Notes under the pieces: model-generated
The model's input: only the letters and a program-made list of their open reading frames with translations
Databases searched by the model: none
What the model was told of the DNA's origin: nothing
Part shown: positions 63,044 to 64,000 of the stretch, in pieces
Layout of the letters: every line of letters begins with the position of its first letter
Position numbering within the stretch: the first letter of the stretch is position 1
Program-made: the position numbers and the translations under genes
Assembly (NCBI RefSeq): GCF_002386345.1
Contig: NZ_CP023507.1
Location: 62,001-126,000, forward strand
DNA length: 64,000 nucleotides
Reading direction: 5' to 3'
Origin: Streptococcus oralis
Lineage (GTDB): Bacteria > Bacillota > Bacilli > Lactobacillales > Streptococcaceae

Positions 63044-64000
63044 ATGAGGAAGAATAGAATTTTTAAATATATAGGAAGTAGTCTGTTGGCATTAGGGTTG
63101 CTTGCATTGATTATTTTTTTGAATCTATCTGTTCAAAAAAATACAACGATTAGCAATGAAAATAATGCAAAGGCTAATCAGCAGACAAAATTAAATGTAG
63201 CTATCGTAAATGAAGATAAGCCTGTCTACTTAGATACAAAAGAATACAATCTAGGTGCTAGTTATGTAAAAAATATCGAGCGTGATAATTCACAAAATTG
63301 GTCTGTTGTCCCTCGTGGAGCAGCTGATTCTGGGTTAGAAAGTGGGAAATACCAACTCGTTTTAACAATTCCTAGTGACTTTTCTGAAAAAATACTCGAT
63401 ATTAACAGCATCAATGTTGATAAGACAACCATCAATTATAAGGTGAATGCGCAAGGAAATTTGCAGGTAGAAAATGATGCAAATAAACTAGCAAAAGACA
63501 TTGTTGCTGATTTGAATGGTCAGTTAGTTGATATGTATATGGCTAGTATTTTGAACAATCTTTACACTGCACAAAAGAATGTCCAAGCTAGTTCACAGAT
63601 ACAAGCGACCAATATCGGAAACTATCGTACGAACTTATATGGGACAGCTATCAACACTAAAAATCTTTTCCCAACTCTCTATAGTATGTCGAGTTCTTCT
63701 GTTGACGCCAACACTGCTTTAAAGACAGGTTTGGAGGGCTACTCACAGATTTTTGGTCGTTTTGATGTTTCGCAGATTGCCTATGGTGAGAAGTTTGGAA
63801 CTCTGCTTAAGAATAGAGTAGATGAGAAGAAAAATCATGCGGATGTTATCACTGGGCTCATCTCTCAGAGTCGGGAAGACGTTCAGGAACAAATTAAAAC
63901 TTATAAGGAATTAATTAAAGCTCAAGGTAGTCTGACTTCTAATATAGACGGAACAGCAGCATCCTCTGATGGTACGTCATCTGAAGTTGTACCTTCCTAT
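63044..64000 (+). CDS. esaA: Type VII secretion membrane protein EsaA (partial, runs off the window)
   Basis: First 319 codons are present. A short cytoplasmic start (MRKNRIFKYIGSSLL), one membrane helix (about 9-32) and then a long extracellular domain with NVAIVNEDKPVYLDTKEYNLGASYV (in parts), the YhgE/Pip-like signature of EsaA. EsaA is the receptor-like core component of T7SSb and spans the wall. More membrane helices are expected beyond the window, with essA, esaB, essB and essC to follow. Confidence 0.9.
   Translation, partial: MRKNRIFKYIGSSLLALGLLALIIFLNLSVQKNTTISNENNAKANQQTKLNVAIVNEDKPVYLDTKEYNLGASYVKNIERDNSQNWSVVPRGAADSGLESGKYQLVLTIPSDFSEKILDINSINVDKTTINYKVNAQGNLQVENDANKLAKDIVADLNGQLVDMYMASILNNLYTAQKNVQASSQIQATNIGNYRTNLYGTAINTKNLFPTLYSMSSSSVDANTALKTGLEGYSQIFGRFDVSQIAYGEKFGTLLKNRVDEKKNHADVITGLISQSREDVQEQIKTYKELIKAQGSLTSNIDGTAASSDGTSSEVVPSY

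Overview
The window is chromosomal DNA of a mitis-group Streptococcus (S. mitis / S. oralis / S. pneumoniae relatives). Support comes from the gene content and order (tatD-rnmV-ksgA-rsgA-rpe-thiN-rmuC-yhaM-purR, coaD-sepM-like-DUF1146-murA-epuA-endA, amiACDEF, trkHA, ribU with an FMN riboswitch, T-box-pheS/pheT, rplM-rpsI), AT-rich coding sequence, extended -10 promoters (TGn-TATAAT) and an EndA nuclease with the DRGH motif at His160. I see no rRNA and no CRISPR array. There is one tRNA (Cys).

Region 1 (1-47,040) is ordinary core genome. It holds a secreted Tyr/Asn/Pro-rich surface protein, housekeeping and RNA-maturation genes, a KimA-type and a TrkHA potassium system, the complete Ami oligopeptide importer, phenylalanyl-tRNA synthetase behind a Phe T-box, an ABC exporter, and ribosomal proteins L13/S9 behind an L13 leader. 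Three genes (SpoU methyltransferase, rsmD, DUF1146) have an extended -10 box 6-7 nt before their ATG and no Shine-Dalgarno, so their mRNAs are probably leaderless.

Region 2 (about 47,040-57,180) is a mobile island in the 3' end of rpsI. It has a tyrosine integrase, an HTH/excisionase-like protein, a phage-type replisome organiser, two MobC/ribbon-helix-helix-like proteins but no relaxase, and a structured non-coding region that could be oriT or a replication origin. It also carries a broken lipoprotein gene, a cadD-cadX cadmium module, and a mercury-resistance transposon. That transposon is merR-merA plus a frameshifted ISL3-type transposase between 20/24-matching inverted repeats, with near-identical 8-bp target duplications. 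Three partial copies of the rpsI 3' end / downstream sequence (46,989; 57,034; 57,180) suggest two elements once sat there in tandem and one was almost wholly lost.

Region 3 (57,300-64,000) is the left end of a type VIIb secretion locus and the most unusual part of the window. Five tandem membrane-anchored immunity-like paralogues precede one lipase toxin gene. The toxin has its enzyme domain at the N-terminus and a helical, LXG-like domain at the C-terminus, the reverse of usual LXG toxins. It is followed by two small helical partner proteins, EsxA (WXG100) and the start of EsaA, which runs off the window. Each of the first four immunity genes overlaps a short stub of the toxin start, followed by a terminator and a fresh promoter. 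The array therefore looks like repeated amplification of an immunity gene plus the beheaded 5' end of its toxin. The last immunity gene is coupled to the intact toxin, which starts with TTG.
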